Shown here: one piece after another, positions 25,858 through 34,714 of the stretch
Numbering within the stretch: the stretch's first letter is position 1
Layout: the number at the start of each line of letters is the position of its first letter
Assembly (NCBI RefSeq): GCF_008642375.1
Contig: NZ_CP029194.1
Span: 992,001 to 1,056,000, forward strand
Reading direction: 5' to 3'
From: Streptomyces venezuelae
GTDB taxonomy: Bacteria; Actinomycetota; Actinomycetes; Streptomycetales; Streptomycetaceae
Length of the DNA: 64,000 nt
Translations under genes and position numbers: made by a program
The notes under the pieces: model-generated
Databases searched by the model: none
The model's input: only the letters and a program-made list of their open reading frames with translations
What the model was told of the DNA's origin: nothing

Positions 25858-26524
25858 CACTGGCACTTGATCTGGTCCTCCGGCCGCGCACGGCGCCGGG
25901 CGGGGAGGGCGTTCGGTTCATCGGCTGCAGGAGGTGTCCCATTTACATACAAGCGCGCGAGGTGCGTCCAGGTGCCGGCCTGCGGCCACGATTGCCATCC
26001 GGACGCATGGGTCCCGTCTCAGGCAACGCGGGAGCCATGCCTCCGCCGTCCTCCGCCCGATCACCGGCGTGGCGGCTGGATCTGCCGTTTCGCGGATGTC
26101 CACATAGGTCACATGATCTTCTCGGTCTTCGCCCGCGGGGAGCAGCAAGGCAGACTTCAGGAACGGCGGGCCTTACACCTCGATGCCCTGAGAGGCCCGG
26201 TCGGCGCGCCGGGGCGGATGGCCGGCCCTGCTGAAGCGGACCCGCGTCGCACTCGGGCCCGGCCGCGGCTCCGGATCAAGCCTTGGCAACGGGACATGCC
26301 GCTCACCTTCGAGGCTGTCGCCGGTGCCGCGTTAGGCCTGCCGCTGCTGCCGGCACGCTGGAAGAGTGGGAGAGGGCGCAGTCACCGGACGGCTCCTTCT
26401 ACGGGATGCCGCTCGTGACGAGATTGCTCCACCTCGCTCCGCGAGTGGATGCGGCAGCCCGAGCGGCTACTGAAGCCGTACGCGCATAGGGATAAACCAG
26501 GCCTGGCGGCAGTCCTCCGCAGTG
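25858..26524. other. Decayed DNA with a short plus-strand protein scrap
   Basis: No intact gene. On the plus strand two overlapping frames read DMPLTFEAVAGAALGLPLLP and then, after a shift near 26355, LEEWERAQSPDGSFYGMPLV to a stop at 26489, as if from the end of one broken gene that I do not recognise. The remainder shows nothing coherent. Confidence 0.45.
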
Positions 26525-26766
26525 CCTTCCGCTGGTAGACCGGGCGCTGCTGGTAGTCTACCACCGCGCAAAGCTCACCGTGCGGCAACTCGCGCCACTG
26601 TTCGACCGCCCGCCCCGTTGACACGGTCGAGCGGTTGTGGATCGTGGACGGCACCTCGATCCCGGCCCGTGACCGGAACCGGCGCACCCTCTCGCAGCTA
26701 CCGGTTGTCAGCGAACCTCCAGGTCACTATCGACGGGGCAGTCCGCTTGATGGTCGCCGGTCAGTA
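26525..26766 (+). mobile_element. IS5-type transposase remnant
   Basis: Three broken segments of an insertion-sequence transposase are visible: LPLVDRALLVVVYHRAKLTV.. with RQLAPLFDRP to a stop, then VDTVERLWIVDGTSIPARDR, then in another frame YRLSANLQVTIDGAVRLMVAGQ. The DG..IP.RDR region carries the first catalytic Asp of IS5-family enzymes. An internal deletion and frameshifts make it inactive; no terminal inverted repeats were found around it. Confidence 0.75.
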
Positions 26767-27530
26767 ATCGAACGTCTTGAGGTGTCGGCGCAGCTGGCCA
26801 CTGATGTCTTCCCGACCCCCGGCGGCCGGCAAGGGCGTATCTTCGCCGTTCGCCATGGCGCGGCTGCCGGCGAAGCGTAAGAGGTTCGGCGCCGGACGAA
26901 GGAGCCACGCAACCAGACAGCGAAGACCCCGGCTTCGTCCGCGGTCACGTCCGTGAGGGTGATGCAGGCGAGGTGTGCCGCCGCGCCGGAGGGACGCTCT
27001 CGCCCGCCGAGTGGCGGACGTACCTGCCAGGCATCCCCCACCGGAAGGTGCGCTGAACGGCGCCCGCGAGACCGGCCGGCGTGCCCGGCAGCGCGCCGAG
27101 CAGGCCGACGGCCGCGCCGGCGGCGAGGAGGACCGGCGCAGAACGCTTCGCGCCCGGGGGACGAGGGTGTGGTTCGTGGTCGTGCCCGGCGTCCTTGGGG
27201 CCGTCGGTGCCTTGCCGCGAGGTCAGGCAGGCACCGGACGGCGGGTGCGGCGGGTGACCTCCGGGCGAGTCGCGCGGCGCCGGCCTGCCCGGTCCGGACG
27301 GAGGTCAGGGACGGGGCGATGCCTTCGATCTCGCCGAACCGCTGTCCGTTTCCGGTGGTGTGGGGTGGCCCCGCTGGGATCCGCCGCGTTCTCCGCCGAT
27401 GAGATGCGAACGCCGCCCCCTCCGGGCAGAGTAGGGAAGGACCTGTTCGTACCGAGGTGGTCCCCTGTGGTCCCGCGTGCTGGAGACGGGACGGAGTGAT
27501 GCGAGGATTGTCGTGACGTCGGAGTGATCG
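26767..27530. other. Gap with minus-strand protein scraps, no intact gene
   Basis: Next to the transposase remnant the minus strand reads LLRFAGSRAMANGEDTPLP to HLKTFDY and a stop at 26761, a plausible protein end of unknown origin. At about 27050-27190 another minus frame has a hydrophobic helix (PVLLAAGAAVGLLGALPG). Neither has a complete reading frame with a start and family signature. Confidence 0.4.
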
Positions 27531-28373
27531 ATGTTCCGCAGACGGCCGGCCGACAACAGCGAGGACCTTCTGGTCCGGCTCGGGTCGCTGACCGCCAGGG
27601 CGCGGGAGTTGGCCGAGACGCAGCGTTCCCGTGTCGAGCTCGCCGTGGCCCTGCAGCGCGACATGCTGCCCTCGGACCTGCCCAGTTTTCCGGGCGCCCG
27701 GCTGGCCGTCCGCTATGAGCCCGCCAATCACGGGCTCAACGTCGGCGGTGACTGGTACGACGCCTTCTCCCTGCCCGGCGGGCAGATCGGCATGTCCATC
27801 GGTGACGTGCAGGGGCACAACATCGAGGCCGCCGCCTTCATGGGACAGGTCCGCGTGGCACTGCGCGCGCTGGCCTCCGTCACCGGAGACCCGGGAGAGC
27901 TGCTCGGTCGCACCAACGACCTGCTGATCTCTCTGGGCGCCGACCTCTTCGCCACCTGCACCTTCCTGCGGCTCGACCCCGCCGCCGGCACCCTGGAGTG
28001 CGCCCGGGCCGGTCACATCCCCTACATCTGGGCCACCACCGACGGCCGCTCCGGTATCGACGACAGCGAGGGCGGGCCTCCGCTCGGTGTGCTCCGCGGC
28101 GTCGACTACCCGGCCACGCGCCACCGGCTCACCGCCGACGGTGTCTTCGTCCTCCTGACCGACGGGGTGGTGGAGGGGCCCTCGCTCCACGTCGACGAGG
28201 GTCTGGACCGGGTGACGCGGCTCGCCGGGATCACCGCCGTCGCCGGGCTGGACGTCGACGCGCTCGCCACCGCCGTCATGAAGCTGGCGGCCACGGTGGG
28301 GCACGAGGACGACGCGGCCGTCCTGGTCGTCGGCCATGACGGCGGTCCGGCCCGGTCGGCGGCCGAGGAGTGA
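27531..28373 (+). CDS. PP2C (SpoIIE/RsbU-type) serine phosphatase
   Basis: A 280-residue phosphatase starting at ATG 27531 (GGAG 6 bp upstream). A short helical linker (LGSLTARARELAETQRSRVE) leads into the catalytic domain: LQRDMLPSDLPSFPGARLAV, the metal-binding GGDWYDAFSLPGGQIGMSIG and DVQGHNIEAAAFMGQ, and GHEDDAAVLVV near the end. It lacks the PAS, GAF and HATPase parts of the larger homologue at 10266-12344. It likely dephosphorylates a STAS-type anti-sigma antagonist. The MASE1 membrane sensor gene follows on the same strand and may deliver the signal. Confidence 0.92.
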   Translation: MFRRRPADNSEDLLVRLGSLTARARELAETQRSRVELAVALQRDMLPSDLPSFPGARLAVRYEPANHGLNVGGDWYDAFSLPGGQIGMSIGDVQGHNIEAAAFMGQVRVALRALASVTGDPGELLGRTNDLLISLGADLFATCTFLRLDPAAGTLECARAGHIPYIWATTDGRSGIDDSEGGPPLGVLRGVDYPATRHRLTADGVFVLLTDGVVEGPSLHVDEGLDRVTRLAGITAVAGLDVDALATAVMKLAATVGHEDDAAVLVVGHDGGPARSAAEE

Positions 28374-28391
28374 AGGGGGGCTCTCCTCGGG

Positions 28392-28417
28392 CCGGGTCGG
28401 TCCTCGGACCGGCCCGG
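28392..28417. terminator. Hairpin between phosphatase and MASE1 genes
   Basis: A 12-bp stem (28392-28403 with 28406-28417, one G-T pair) has a very tight TC loop. It lies 18 bp after the phosphatase stop and could end or attenuate transcription before the MASE1 gene. Confidence 0.6.
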
Positions 28418-28487
28418 GCCCGTGCCGTACGGCGGCGCCCGACACGCAGGGGTCCTTGCCCGGTCGTGGCGGCCCGGCCGGTGTCTG

Positions 28488-29507
28488 ATGGCTGACGTGT
28501 TGGACACTCGGCAGTTCCGGCCCTCTACGGAGGCGGCTCTGATGTCGCTGGCCGTGACGGTTTGCTACTACGCGGCCGGACGACTCGGCCTGATGGGCCG
28601 CCTCGTCGTCGAAGGCGTGGTGGTCACCCCCATCTGGCCGCCCACCGGCGTCGCCGTCGCCGCCCTGCTGCTGTTCGGCGCGCGGGTCTGGCCTGGGATC
28701 GCCCTCGGCTCCTTCCTCGTCATCGCTTCCCTCACCGCTCCGGGGCCCACCACAGTGGTCACCGTGGTGAGCAACACCGTCGCGCCTCTCTGCGCCTTCC
28801 TGCTGCTGAGACGGGCCGGCTTCCGGCTCGACATGGCGCGGCTGCGGGACGGACTCTCCCTGGTCTTCCTCGGTGGGTTCGGCGCCATGCTGATCAGCGC
28901 GACCGCGGGGGTCGGACTACAGGTGGCGAAGGGCTCCCTGGACAAGAGCGAGTTCTGGCCCGTCTGGCTGGCCTGGTGGGTGGGCGACACGATGGGGGTG
29001 CTGCTCGTCGCCCCGCTCCTGCTCGTCCTCGCGGGGCCGGCCGGACGGTTCCGGGTACGGCGCTGGAAGGAGGCGGCCTTTCTGGGGCTGACGACCCTGG
29101 TCCTCATGCCCATGGCCGTGCTCAGCCCGATGAGCATGCTCTTCCTCGTCTTCCCCCTGCTGATCTGGGCAGCGCTCCGCTTCCAGCTCGCCGGAAGCAT
29201 GCTGTGCGCGCTCTTCGCCTCCGTACTCACTACCTTCGAGGCGACCTCCGGGCGGGGCGCGTTCCTCCACCTGACGGACGTCGAGATCATGGCCAAGCTC
29301 CAGGCGTTCAACGGTTCCGCCGCCCTGACCGCCCTGCTTCTCGCCTCCGTCATCACCGAGCAGCGTGCGACCCGCCGGTCGGTGCGCCGCGCCTGCCAGG
29401 AACTGGCGGAGGTCCTGGAGCACCTCGCGGCGGGCGAGCCCTCACCGGGTCCACCCGGCACCGCCGAGAGCCGGGCAGCCCCACCCGGCGGGCACCGGGA
29501 TCCGTGA
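28488..29507 (+). CDS. MASE1-domain membrane sensor without an output domain
   Basis: A 339-residue protein with eight or more helices that cover residues 15-295: VTPIWPPTGVAVAALLLFGA and WPGIALGSFL are the MASE1 signature, followed by VVSNTVAPLCAFLLLRRAG and WLAWWVGDTMGVLLVAPLLL. MASE1 normally sits before kinase, GGDEF or PP2C domains; here only a 40-residue Pro/Gly tail follows. The phosphatase gene just upstream may supply the output as a separate chain, equivalent to a split MASE1-PP2C sensor. The start was set at ATG 28488. Confidence 0.85.
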   Translation: MADVLDTRQFRPSTEAALMSLAVTVCYYAAGRLGLMGRLVVEGVVVTPIWPPTGVAVAALLLFGARVWPGIALGSFLVIASLTAPGPTTVVTVVSNTVAPLCAFLLLRRAGFRLDMARLRDGLSLVFLGGFGAMLISATAGVGLQVAKGSLDKSEFWPVWLAWWVGDTMGVLLVAPLLLVLAGPAGRFRVRRWKEAAFLGLTTLVLMPMAVLSPMSMLFLVFPLLIWAALRFQLAGSMLCALFASVLTTFEATSGRGAFLHLTDVEIMAKLQAFNGSAALTALLLASVITEQRATRRSVRRACQELAEVLEHLAAGEPSPGPPGTAESRAAPPGGHRDP

Positions 29508-30204
29508 CACCTGCGCCGGAGCCGACGCAGGAATCAGGAGCCGTACAACGCCTGAAGGTCAGCAAGCGGAGTCAAGGCTGCGACGCATGCTGACCTTTTG
29601 CTGACCTGAGAGGCCTCTACCATGCCCCTGACCTGTACAGACGTCCAAATGCTAGATCTTGGACTTGAACATTGCACGTATCGTCGAGGTACTCCTGGAC
29701 ATAGGCTCCTTGCCTGCGTTTTTGCAGGTCAAGGGCTGTTCCCACATCCTACGACGAGTCGCAAGTTCAGGCAGCTGCCCCCAGGTTCTTGAGGACTCAT
29801 GCTGACCACTTACCACCTTCCTGACGCATCATCAGGTAGCGGCGGAAGGTATAGCCGCCCTCCAGAACGCCACCGAGACGACTTCGCAGGCCTACGCAGC
29901 GCTCCCCCGCGGGTATCCGTGATCACCGTCACTCCGACGAACTGACAGCGGGTCCATGCCTGCCTGCTCCCACGGGGAAGGCCTCTTGAGCAACCACACC
30001 GACCACGGACGATCGCACAGGCGCCAGCCCGCCGAGCTCGGTCAGCCGGGCGGCGTGCAGGCGCGGCCGGACGCCGGCCTCGGCACTCCAGCCCCGCAGC
30101 CTCAGGATGACCGGAGCACAACTGGGCGGGCACCGCGAACGGCCTCTTCGCCCGAGGCGCGGGAGTTCTTCTCCGTCATGGTGCCCAAGCCCTTCGCATG
30201 CCGC
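29508..30204. other. Decayed gap containing the panD leader copy
   Basis: About 700 bp with no intact gene. Apart from the panD-leader duplicate described separately, it holds CCTGACGCATCATCAGG near 29820, a near-palindrome similar to the one upstream of panD at 23625. Short frames on both strands lack coding character. Confidence 0.45.
29656..29741 (-). repeat. Degraded duplicate of the panD leader and first codons
   Basis: Read on the minus strand, GTTCAAGTCCAAGATC is identical to the panD codons for FKSKI, followed here by a TAG stop. Upstream of it the TTGACCTGCA..GCAGGC..GGAGCC leader matches that of panD (23391-23475). A short frame ATGTCC..ATCTAG with AAGGAG upstream encodes 16 residues ending MFKSKI. 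The two copies have the same orientation and bracket the decayed 6-kb patch. Confidence 0.75.
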
Positions 30205-30330
30205 TCAGGTGGCCATGCCCCCCCCGGACAGCTCGGCCTCGATCCCCTCGTAGGTCAGGCCCCATGTGGAGCCCTCGGCGGAACCGAAGACGTACATGGT
30301 GCGGAGGCCGGCCAGTTCGGACACTTCCAC
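30205..30330 (-). pseudogene. Short ORF after the toxin scrap, possible immunity remnant
   Basis: A 41-residue frame from the GTG at 30330 reads MEVSELAGLRTMYVFGSAEG then STWGLTYEGIEAELSGGGMAT and a stop. The composition is protein-like. It lies 90 bp downstream of the toxin-domain remnant in the same direction, where an immunity gene would be expected. Too short to assign to a family. Confidence 0.4.
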
Positions 30331-30419
30331 GCGTTCGCTCCCTCGTCGTGCGCCGCTGCGGTTGGTCAGGGTAGGTGTCGGGCTTAGCCCTTGACGCCGT
30401 GGGCGGCCATCGTGACGCG

Positions 30420-30613
30420 TCAGTAGGCCGCGGAGTCCGCGTTGTTGGTGACCGTCTCGACGCCTCTCGGCTCCTTGTTCCGAGGGTCGTTGAGAGCGGC
30501 GTCGTACTTCGCGAGCTCACCGGTGGTTCGTATTGAGTTCGTCGAGCGAGTGGTAGCACGACCTGTTCGGGTTGTCGACGTACTTGGCCTCGATCACCTG
30601 CTTCGACCGTCGG
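30420..30613 (-). pseudogene. Remnant of a restriction-endonuclease-fold toxin domain
   Basis: The minus strand reads SRRSKQVIEAKYVDNPNRSC up to DELNTNHR and a stop, then in the next frame TGELAKYDAALNDPRNKE with GVETVTNNADSAAY and a stop at 30420. The EAKYV core with a later VET.TNN segment is the pattern of the Tox-REase C-terminal toxin domains of polymorphic secreted toxins (the E-x-K being catalytic). A frameshift, and the loss of all upstream delivery sequence, make it dead. Confidence 0.6.
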
Positions 30614-30939
30614 GAGAGCGCCGGCGCGGACGCCCCGCGGCTCCAGTACACCCTGGACGCAAGGCCTGCCGACACGCTCCGCGACCTCGTGAAGGACGCT
30701 ACCCAGGTCGGGAGGGCCTCACGGTCTGGGTGGGCCCGCGGCAGAGCGAGGTCCAGCTGCCAGCCGCATGCGCGAAGGAGATGAAGACGACCGCCCAGCA
30801 CGTCACCGTCACCCTCAAGGTCTCGCCCGGGGTCCTCGTCGGGCGGAACTGGGACGACACGCCGCTGATCAAGGACTCGCGGACCGTGATCCTGGAGGCT
30901 GTCGACAACCTGGTCGAGCAGGACGACTGCGTCGCCTGA
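30614..30939 (+). pseudogene. Truncated, frameshifted C-terminal fragment of unknown gene
   Basis: Plus-strand frame ADAPRLQYTLDARPADTLRD to VGR (about 30709) continues after a shift as LTVWVGPRQSEVQLPAACAK, VTLKVSPGVLVGRNWDDTPL and ends EAVDNLVEQDDCVA with a stop at 30937. The second half is convincingly protein-like but I do not recognise it. The left end abuts the oppositely oriented toxin remnant, marking a rearrangement joint near 30613. Confidence 0.5.
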
Positions 30940-31067
30940 CCAGTCGCCCGGCCGAGATCAGGTCGCCCAGCGGGCCCCCTCATCGCAGAGCGGATGGGAA
31001 GAGTCCGTTCTGTCCGGCTTTCGGGTGGGTAAGTGGTGGATAGGTCCCCCCGAGGGAGGCTGGCACG

Positions 31068-31502
31068 ATGCCGTGGTTCGTATGGCTGCTCGCCGCCGGG
31101 GTGCTCGGTGTCGCGGAGTTCTTCACCCTGACGCTGGTTTTCGGGTTGCTGGCGGGCGCTGCGCTGGTCGCCGCTGTCGTCGCTGGTGTGGGTATCGGCC
31201 TTCTCGGCCAGCTCGTGGCGCTCGGAGTGGCAGCGGCAGCGGGGCTCCTCATCGTCCGTCCCGTCGCGGTGCGGATGGCGCGGACACCCCTCACGCGTGA
31301 GGGCAGCGACGCGCTGATCGGCAGGCGTGCCGAGGTGATGCAGGAGGTCACCGCGAGCCACGGCCTGATCAAGATCTCTGGTGAGGAATGGTCCGCCCGT
31401 GCTCTCGACGAGAGCCTCGTGATCCCGGTGGGCGCGCTGGTGGACGTCATGGAGATCGAAGGCGCCACCGCGGTCGTCTACCCCCGCGAGCTCCTTCCGT
31501 GA
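31068..31502 (+). CDS. NfeD-family membrane protein
   Basis: A 144-residue protein: two to three hydrophobic helices (residues 3-66; MPWFVWLLAAGVLGVAEFF, then GLLGQLVALGVAAAAGLLIV) and a C-terminal OB-fold domain (about 80-143) with LIGRRAEVMQEVTASHGLIK, GEEWSARALDE and VDVMEIEGATAVVYPREL, the classic NfeD pattern. NfeD proteins anchor or regulate SPFH scaffolds; the stomatin-type gene follows after 29 bp, so the two form a module. It is the first intact gene right of the decayed patch. Confidence 0.93.
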   Translation: MPWFVWLLAAGVLGVAEFFTLTLVFGLLAGAALVAAVVAGVGIGLLGQLVALGVAAAAGLLIVRPVAVRMARTPLTREGSDALIGRRAEVMQEVTASHGLIKISGEEWSARALDESLVIPVGALVDVMEIEGATAVVYPRELLP

Positions 31503-31531
31503 ACGACTGAACATCTCGCAACGGAGGAATT

Positions 31532-32635
31532 GTGGATCCGGTACTCATCCCGATTCTCGTGGCGGCGATCGTCGTCGTCTTCCTCGTGGCCGCCACGGTG
31601 CGGATCGTCCCGCAGGCGCGCCGCTACAACATCGAGCGGTTCGGCCGGTACCGGCGGACGCTGCAACCCGGCCTGAACTTCGTCGTACCGGTGGCGGACC
31701 GCGTCAACACGAAACTCGACGTACGCGAGCAGGTGTACTCGTCCGCGCCCAAGCCGGTGATCACCGAGGACAACCTCGTGGTGAACATCGACACCGTGCT
31801 CTACTACCAGATCACCGACCCGCGGGCGGCGGCCTACGAGGTCGCCGACTACCTCCAGGCGATCGATCAGCTCACCGTGACCACCCTGCGGAACGTCATC
31901 GGCTCCATGGACCTGGAGCAGACGCTCACCTCGCGTGAAGAGATCAACGCCAGGCTCCGCGCCGTCCTCGACGACGCCACCGGCAAGTGGGGCATCCGGG
32001 TCAACCGCGTCGAGATCAAGGCCATCGATCCGCCGCACTCCATCCAAGAGGCGATGGAGAAGCAGATGCGGGCCGAGCGTGACAAGCGCGCGGCCGTCCT
32101 GCACGCCGAAGGGGAACGGCAGGCCAAGATCCTCACCGCGGAGGGCACGAAGCAGAAGGACATCCTGGAAGCACAGGGCGCGCAGCAAGCCATGATCCTG
32201 CGAGCCGACGGCGAGGCGAAGGCGGTGGAGCTCGTCTTCCAGGCCGTCCATCGCAACAATGCCGATCCGAAGATCCTGGCCTACAAGTATCTCGAAACGC
32301 TCCCGCACCTGGCGAAGAGCGACAACAACACGTTCTGGGTGATCCCGGGCGAGCTCACCGAGGCCGTCCGCGCCGTCACCCACGCGTTCGGAGACCAGTC
32401 GACGATGGGTCTCCCCGCGCCTGCCCAACCGGAGGAAGCAACCACCACCGATGCCGACGGCGCGCCGGTCGAGGGCGGGGCGACGGAGCTCGAGACAGGT
32501 TCGCCCCTTTCGCTCGACGCCGCCGCGGCCGCCGACGAGGTCGCGAAGCGGGCCGACGCCGTAGTGAGCGACGCGAAGGCCGAGGCCGCGAGGACGGCCC
32601 AGGTACCGGGCCGGGGGCAGACGTCCGGCGATTGA
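31532..32635 (+). CDS. SPFH/stomatin-like protein (QmcA/HflK type)
   Basis: A 367-residue membrane-anchored scaffold, start GTG 31532. Residues 5-25 form the N-terminal anchor; the band-7 domain spans about 26-210 (RYNIERFGRYRRTLQPGLNF, EQVYSSAPKPVITEDNLVVN, YYQITDPRAAAYEVADY, LRNVIGSMDLEQTLTSREEI). A coiled-coil region (AMEKQMRAERDKRAAVLHAE to ADGEAKAVELVF) and a hydrophilic Ala/Glu tail follow. Such proteins form large rings in the membrane and organise proteases or lipids. It pairs with the NfeD gene directly upstream; the convergent M50 protease gene ends 13 bp beyond its stop. Confidence 0.94.
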   Translation: MDPVLIPILVAAIVVVFLVAATVRIVPQARRYNIERFGRYRRTLQPGLNFVVPVADRVNTKLDVREQVYSSAPKPVITEDNLVVNIDTVLYYQITDPRAAAYEVADYLQAIDQLTVTTLRNVIGSMDLEQTLTSREEINARLRAVLDDATGKWGIRVNRVEIKAIDPPHSIQEAMEKQMRAERDKRAAVLHAEGERQAKILTAEGTKQKDILEAQGAQQAMILRADGEAKAVELVFQAVHRNNADPKILAYKYLETLPHLAKSDNNTFWVIPGELTEAVRAVTHAFGDQSTMGLPAPAQPEEATTTDADGAPVEGGATELETGSPLSLDAAAAADEVAKRADAVVSDAKAEAARTAQVPGRGQTSGD

Positions 32636-32648
32636 CGAGCACCCTGGT

Positions 32649-33806
32649 TCACCAGTTGTCCGCGTCGCTGTCCGGAACGCCCTTCGTACCGCGCAGCGAG
32701 TGGCGCTGGACGAGACGGGCGATGTCGCCTGCGGTGACGACGCCCACCAGGAGCGGGCCGACGGTGACGAGGATCCATATGCCGCTCCGGCTGGGGCGAG
32801 CCCCCTCCAATACGCCTTCCAGGAGGTCGTCCGGCGCACAGGTCGTGCACTGCGACAGCGGGGTCGCCACGTCACGTACGCGCACGGTCCTGCGCTGCGG
32901 CGCGGGGATTCCCGCGAACCGTGTCAGGTCGACCAGGCCGCTGGGGCGGCCTTCGAAGTCGATCAGGGGCAGGACGGAATGGCGGGCCCGCATCGCCACG
33001 TCGTCGACGCAGCGTTCCACCGTGAGCCAGTCGGGACAGGTCTCCACGGGGCTCGACATGGCATCGGCCGCTCGTACCCCGTGCAGGGCCGCGGCCATTC
33101 CGGCCTGCCGTCGCTCCGCGCCGGCGACGACCAGGACGAAGAAGCCGATGACCATCAGCCACAGACCGCCCAAGGAGCCGCGCAGGAGCAAGACCCAGCC
33201 GCCGGCGACAAGCAGGAAGCCGAGTACCTGGCCGCAGCGCGCGGCCGCTCGTTCGGCCCGGTCCCGGTCTCCGGTACGCCACCAGATCACCGACTGCAGC
33301 ACACGCCCGCCGTCCAGCGGCGCGGCAGGCAGCAGGTTGAACAGCCCCAGCAGGACGTTCACCCACGCGAGCCACACCAGGACGGCCGCCGGCACCGCCC
33401 AGCCGAACAACGCGTTCAGTCCGACGCCCGCCCCGAGCGCCGCCGCGCCCACGACGAGGCTGGCGAGCGGCCCGCCGACGGCCACGAGGAAGGCCGCGCC
33501 GGCCGTGCGCGGCTTGCCCATCCGGGTCATCCCGCCCAGGGCCCAGAGCGTGACGTCCTGGACGGGGATGTCCTTCCTCCGGGCGATGAACGCGTGCGCG
33601 GCCTCATGAGCCAGCAGGCTGCCGACGAGCAGCAGGGCCCCCAGCAGCCCCGCGACCGTGTACGTCGCGTTCGACCGGCCCGGTAGCCAGACGGGGAGTG
33701 TCTGGCTGCCCAGGCTGTATCCGAAGAGCACCACAAGCAGGGGCACCGTCCAGTGAACGAGCAGCGGCACGCCGAGAACCCGTCCGATCCGAACCGAGCC
33801 GTTCAT
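32649..33806 (-). CDS. Site-2 protease (M50) with CBS domains
   Basis: A 385-residue intramembrane metalloprotease. The zinc site is LLAHEAAHAFIARR (HExxH) in one helix, and the third ligand lies in NLLPAAPLDGGRVLQ; six hydrophobic segments span residues 10-235. Two CBS repeats follow (about 240-375, VRAADAMSSPVETCPDWLTV and LLVGVVTAGDIARLVQRHSL), which may sense adenine nucleotides or ionic conditions. Members of this type clip regulatory membrane proteins. It stands alone, convergent with the stomatin gene. Confidence 0.92.
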   Translation of the reverse strand: MNGSVRIGRVLGVPLLVHWTVPLLVVLFGYSLGSQTLPVWLPGRSNATYTVAGLLGALLLVGSLLAHEAAHAFIARRKDIPVQDVTLWALGGMTRMGKPRTAGAAFLVAVGGPLASLVVGAAALGAGVGLNALFGWAVPAAVLVWLAWVNVLLGLFNLLPAAPLDGGRVLQSVIWWRTGDRDRAERAAARCGQVLGFLLVAGGWVLLLRGSLGGLWLMVIGFFVLVVAGAERRQAGMAAALHGVRAADAMSSPVETCPDWLTVERCVDDVAMRARHSVLPLIDFEGRPSGLVDLTRFAGIPAPQRRTVRVRDVATPLSQCTTCAPDDLLEGVLEGARPSRSGIWILVTVGPLLVGVVTAGDIARLVQRHSLRGTKGVPDSDADNW

Positions 33807-34414
33807 CGCCGTCTCCCGTGGCTCAAGCAGGCGGTCATCCGCCCGAGCCCGCAGACCATCGGAACGCTCTCGATGATCGGATCAGTACGGCGTCCGCCTA
33901 CTCCAAGTGTTGCTCCCTGGCCGGCATCCGCGGCTCACGAAGCCGCGCCCACGACCGAAACGCCGATGCACCATGGGACAACGTGCGGAAGCCACGGGCA
34001 GCTTCCCGGAAATCCGTCGCGCCGATCCAGCCCAAGGTCACCACCACGACCGGCCTGTGCCTCGACGTCGGCCCGCCCTACGAACGGCCACCACTCCACA
34101 CGTCAGTCGGGAGTCGGCCGTCATGAGGAGCGCCGACTCCCCGAGGGCCTGCCGGAGGACGACGGTCGCGAAGTTCACTATCCGCAGCGCCGGCTTCAAG
34201 AGCGGTCTGTGCCGGCCCGAGAGATCTTCCGGCCGGCCCTCGGGCCAGAATGCCCCGGGCGGCGGCCCCACCAGCAAGGACAGATCGGCTGCCGCCCACA
34301 CACGTTCGCCTCTCGGCTCCACCTCGTGCACCCCTCCTTCCCTCTTCCTCACCGAACGGCATGCCGTTCGGGCACCGCGGCCTCGCCCTGTCTCCGAGCG
34401 GCCGAGCCGCATCG
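33807..34414. other. Gap of about 600 bp with no convincing gene
   Basis: Frames on both strands are short or lack coding character. A minus-strand stretch near 34080-34200 (IVNFATVVLRQALGESALL) looks weakly protein-like but has no start, family signature or continuation. No hairpin or repeat stands out. Confidence 0.4.
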
Positions 34415-34645
34415 TCACGGCGTGGTCGCGGGGAAGGGCCACGGGTCCTGCGAGGCCGGCGGGCTCCATGTCGGAGAGGGTGACGGGGCGAAAGGACCCG
34501 ACCGGTTCTCCATGAGGACGAGCATGACGATCACCATGACGCTGCTGACGACGATCAGGGCAAGGCCGACCGGGTTGTTGGGGTTGTAGACGTATCGGCT
34601 GGTGCCCCACTTGCTCTTCTTGAAGACGGGCTCGTCACCGTTCAT
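34415..34645 (-). CDS. Small single-span membrane protein
   Basis: A 76-residue protein whose N-terminal half is conserved-looking: MNGDEPVFKKSKWGTSRYVY then NPNNPVGLALIVVSSVMVIV, with one membrane helix at residues 27-45. The FKKSKWGT..YVYNPNNPVGLAL pattern is one I associate with small actinobacterial membrane proteins of unknown role. The last 28 residues are proline/serine-rich. It follows the CBS gene on the same strand after 69 bp. Confidence 0.75.
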   Translation of the reverse strand: MNGDEPVFKKSKWGTSRYVYNPNNPVGLALIVVSSVMVIVMLVLMENRSGPFAPSPSPTWSPPASQDPWPFPATTP

Positions 34646-34714
34646 CGCCTGCGGCTTTCATGAGGGGCGGGCACTCCGGTCGTCGCACCGTTGAGTGCAG
34701 AGCGGGTGCGCTGG

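Noticed and set aside
27050..27300. Minus-strand hydrophobic stretch as a possible membrane-protein gene
   Set aside because: No start, ribosome site or flanking homology; listed only as a scrap in the gap entry.
34080..34220. Minus-strand frame IVNFATVVLRQALGE as possible gene
   Set aside because: Too short, no start and no family signature.
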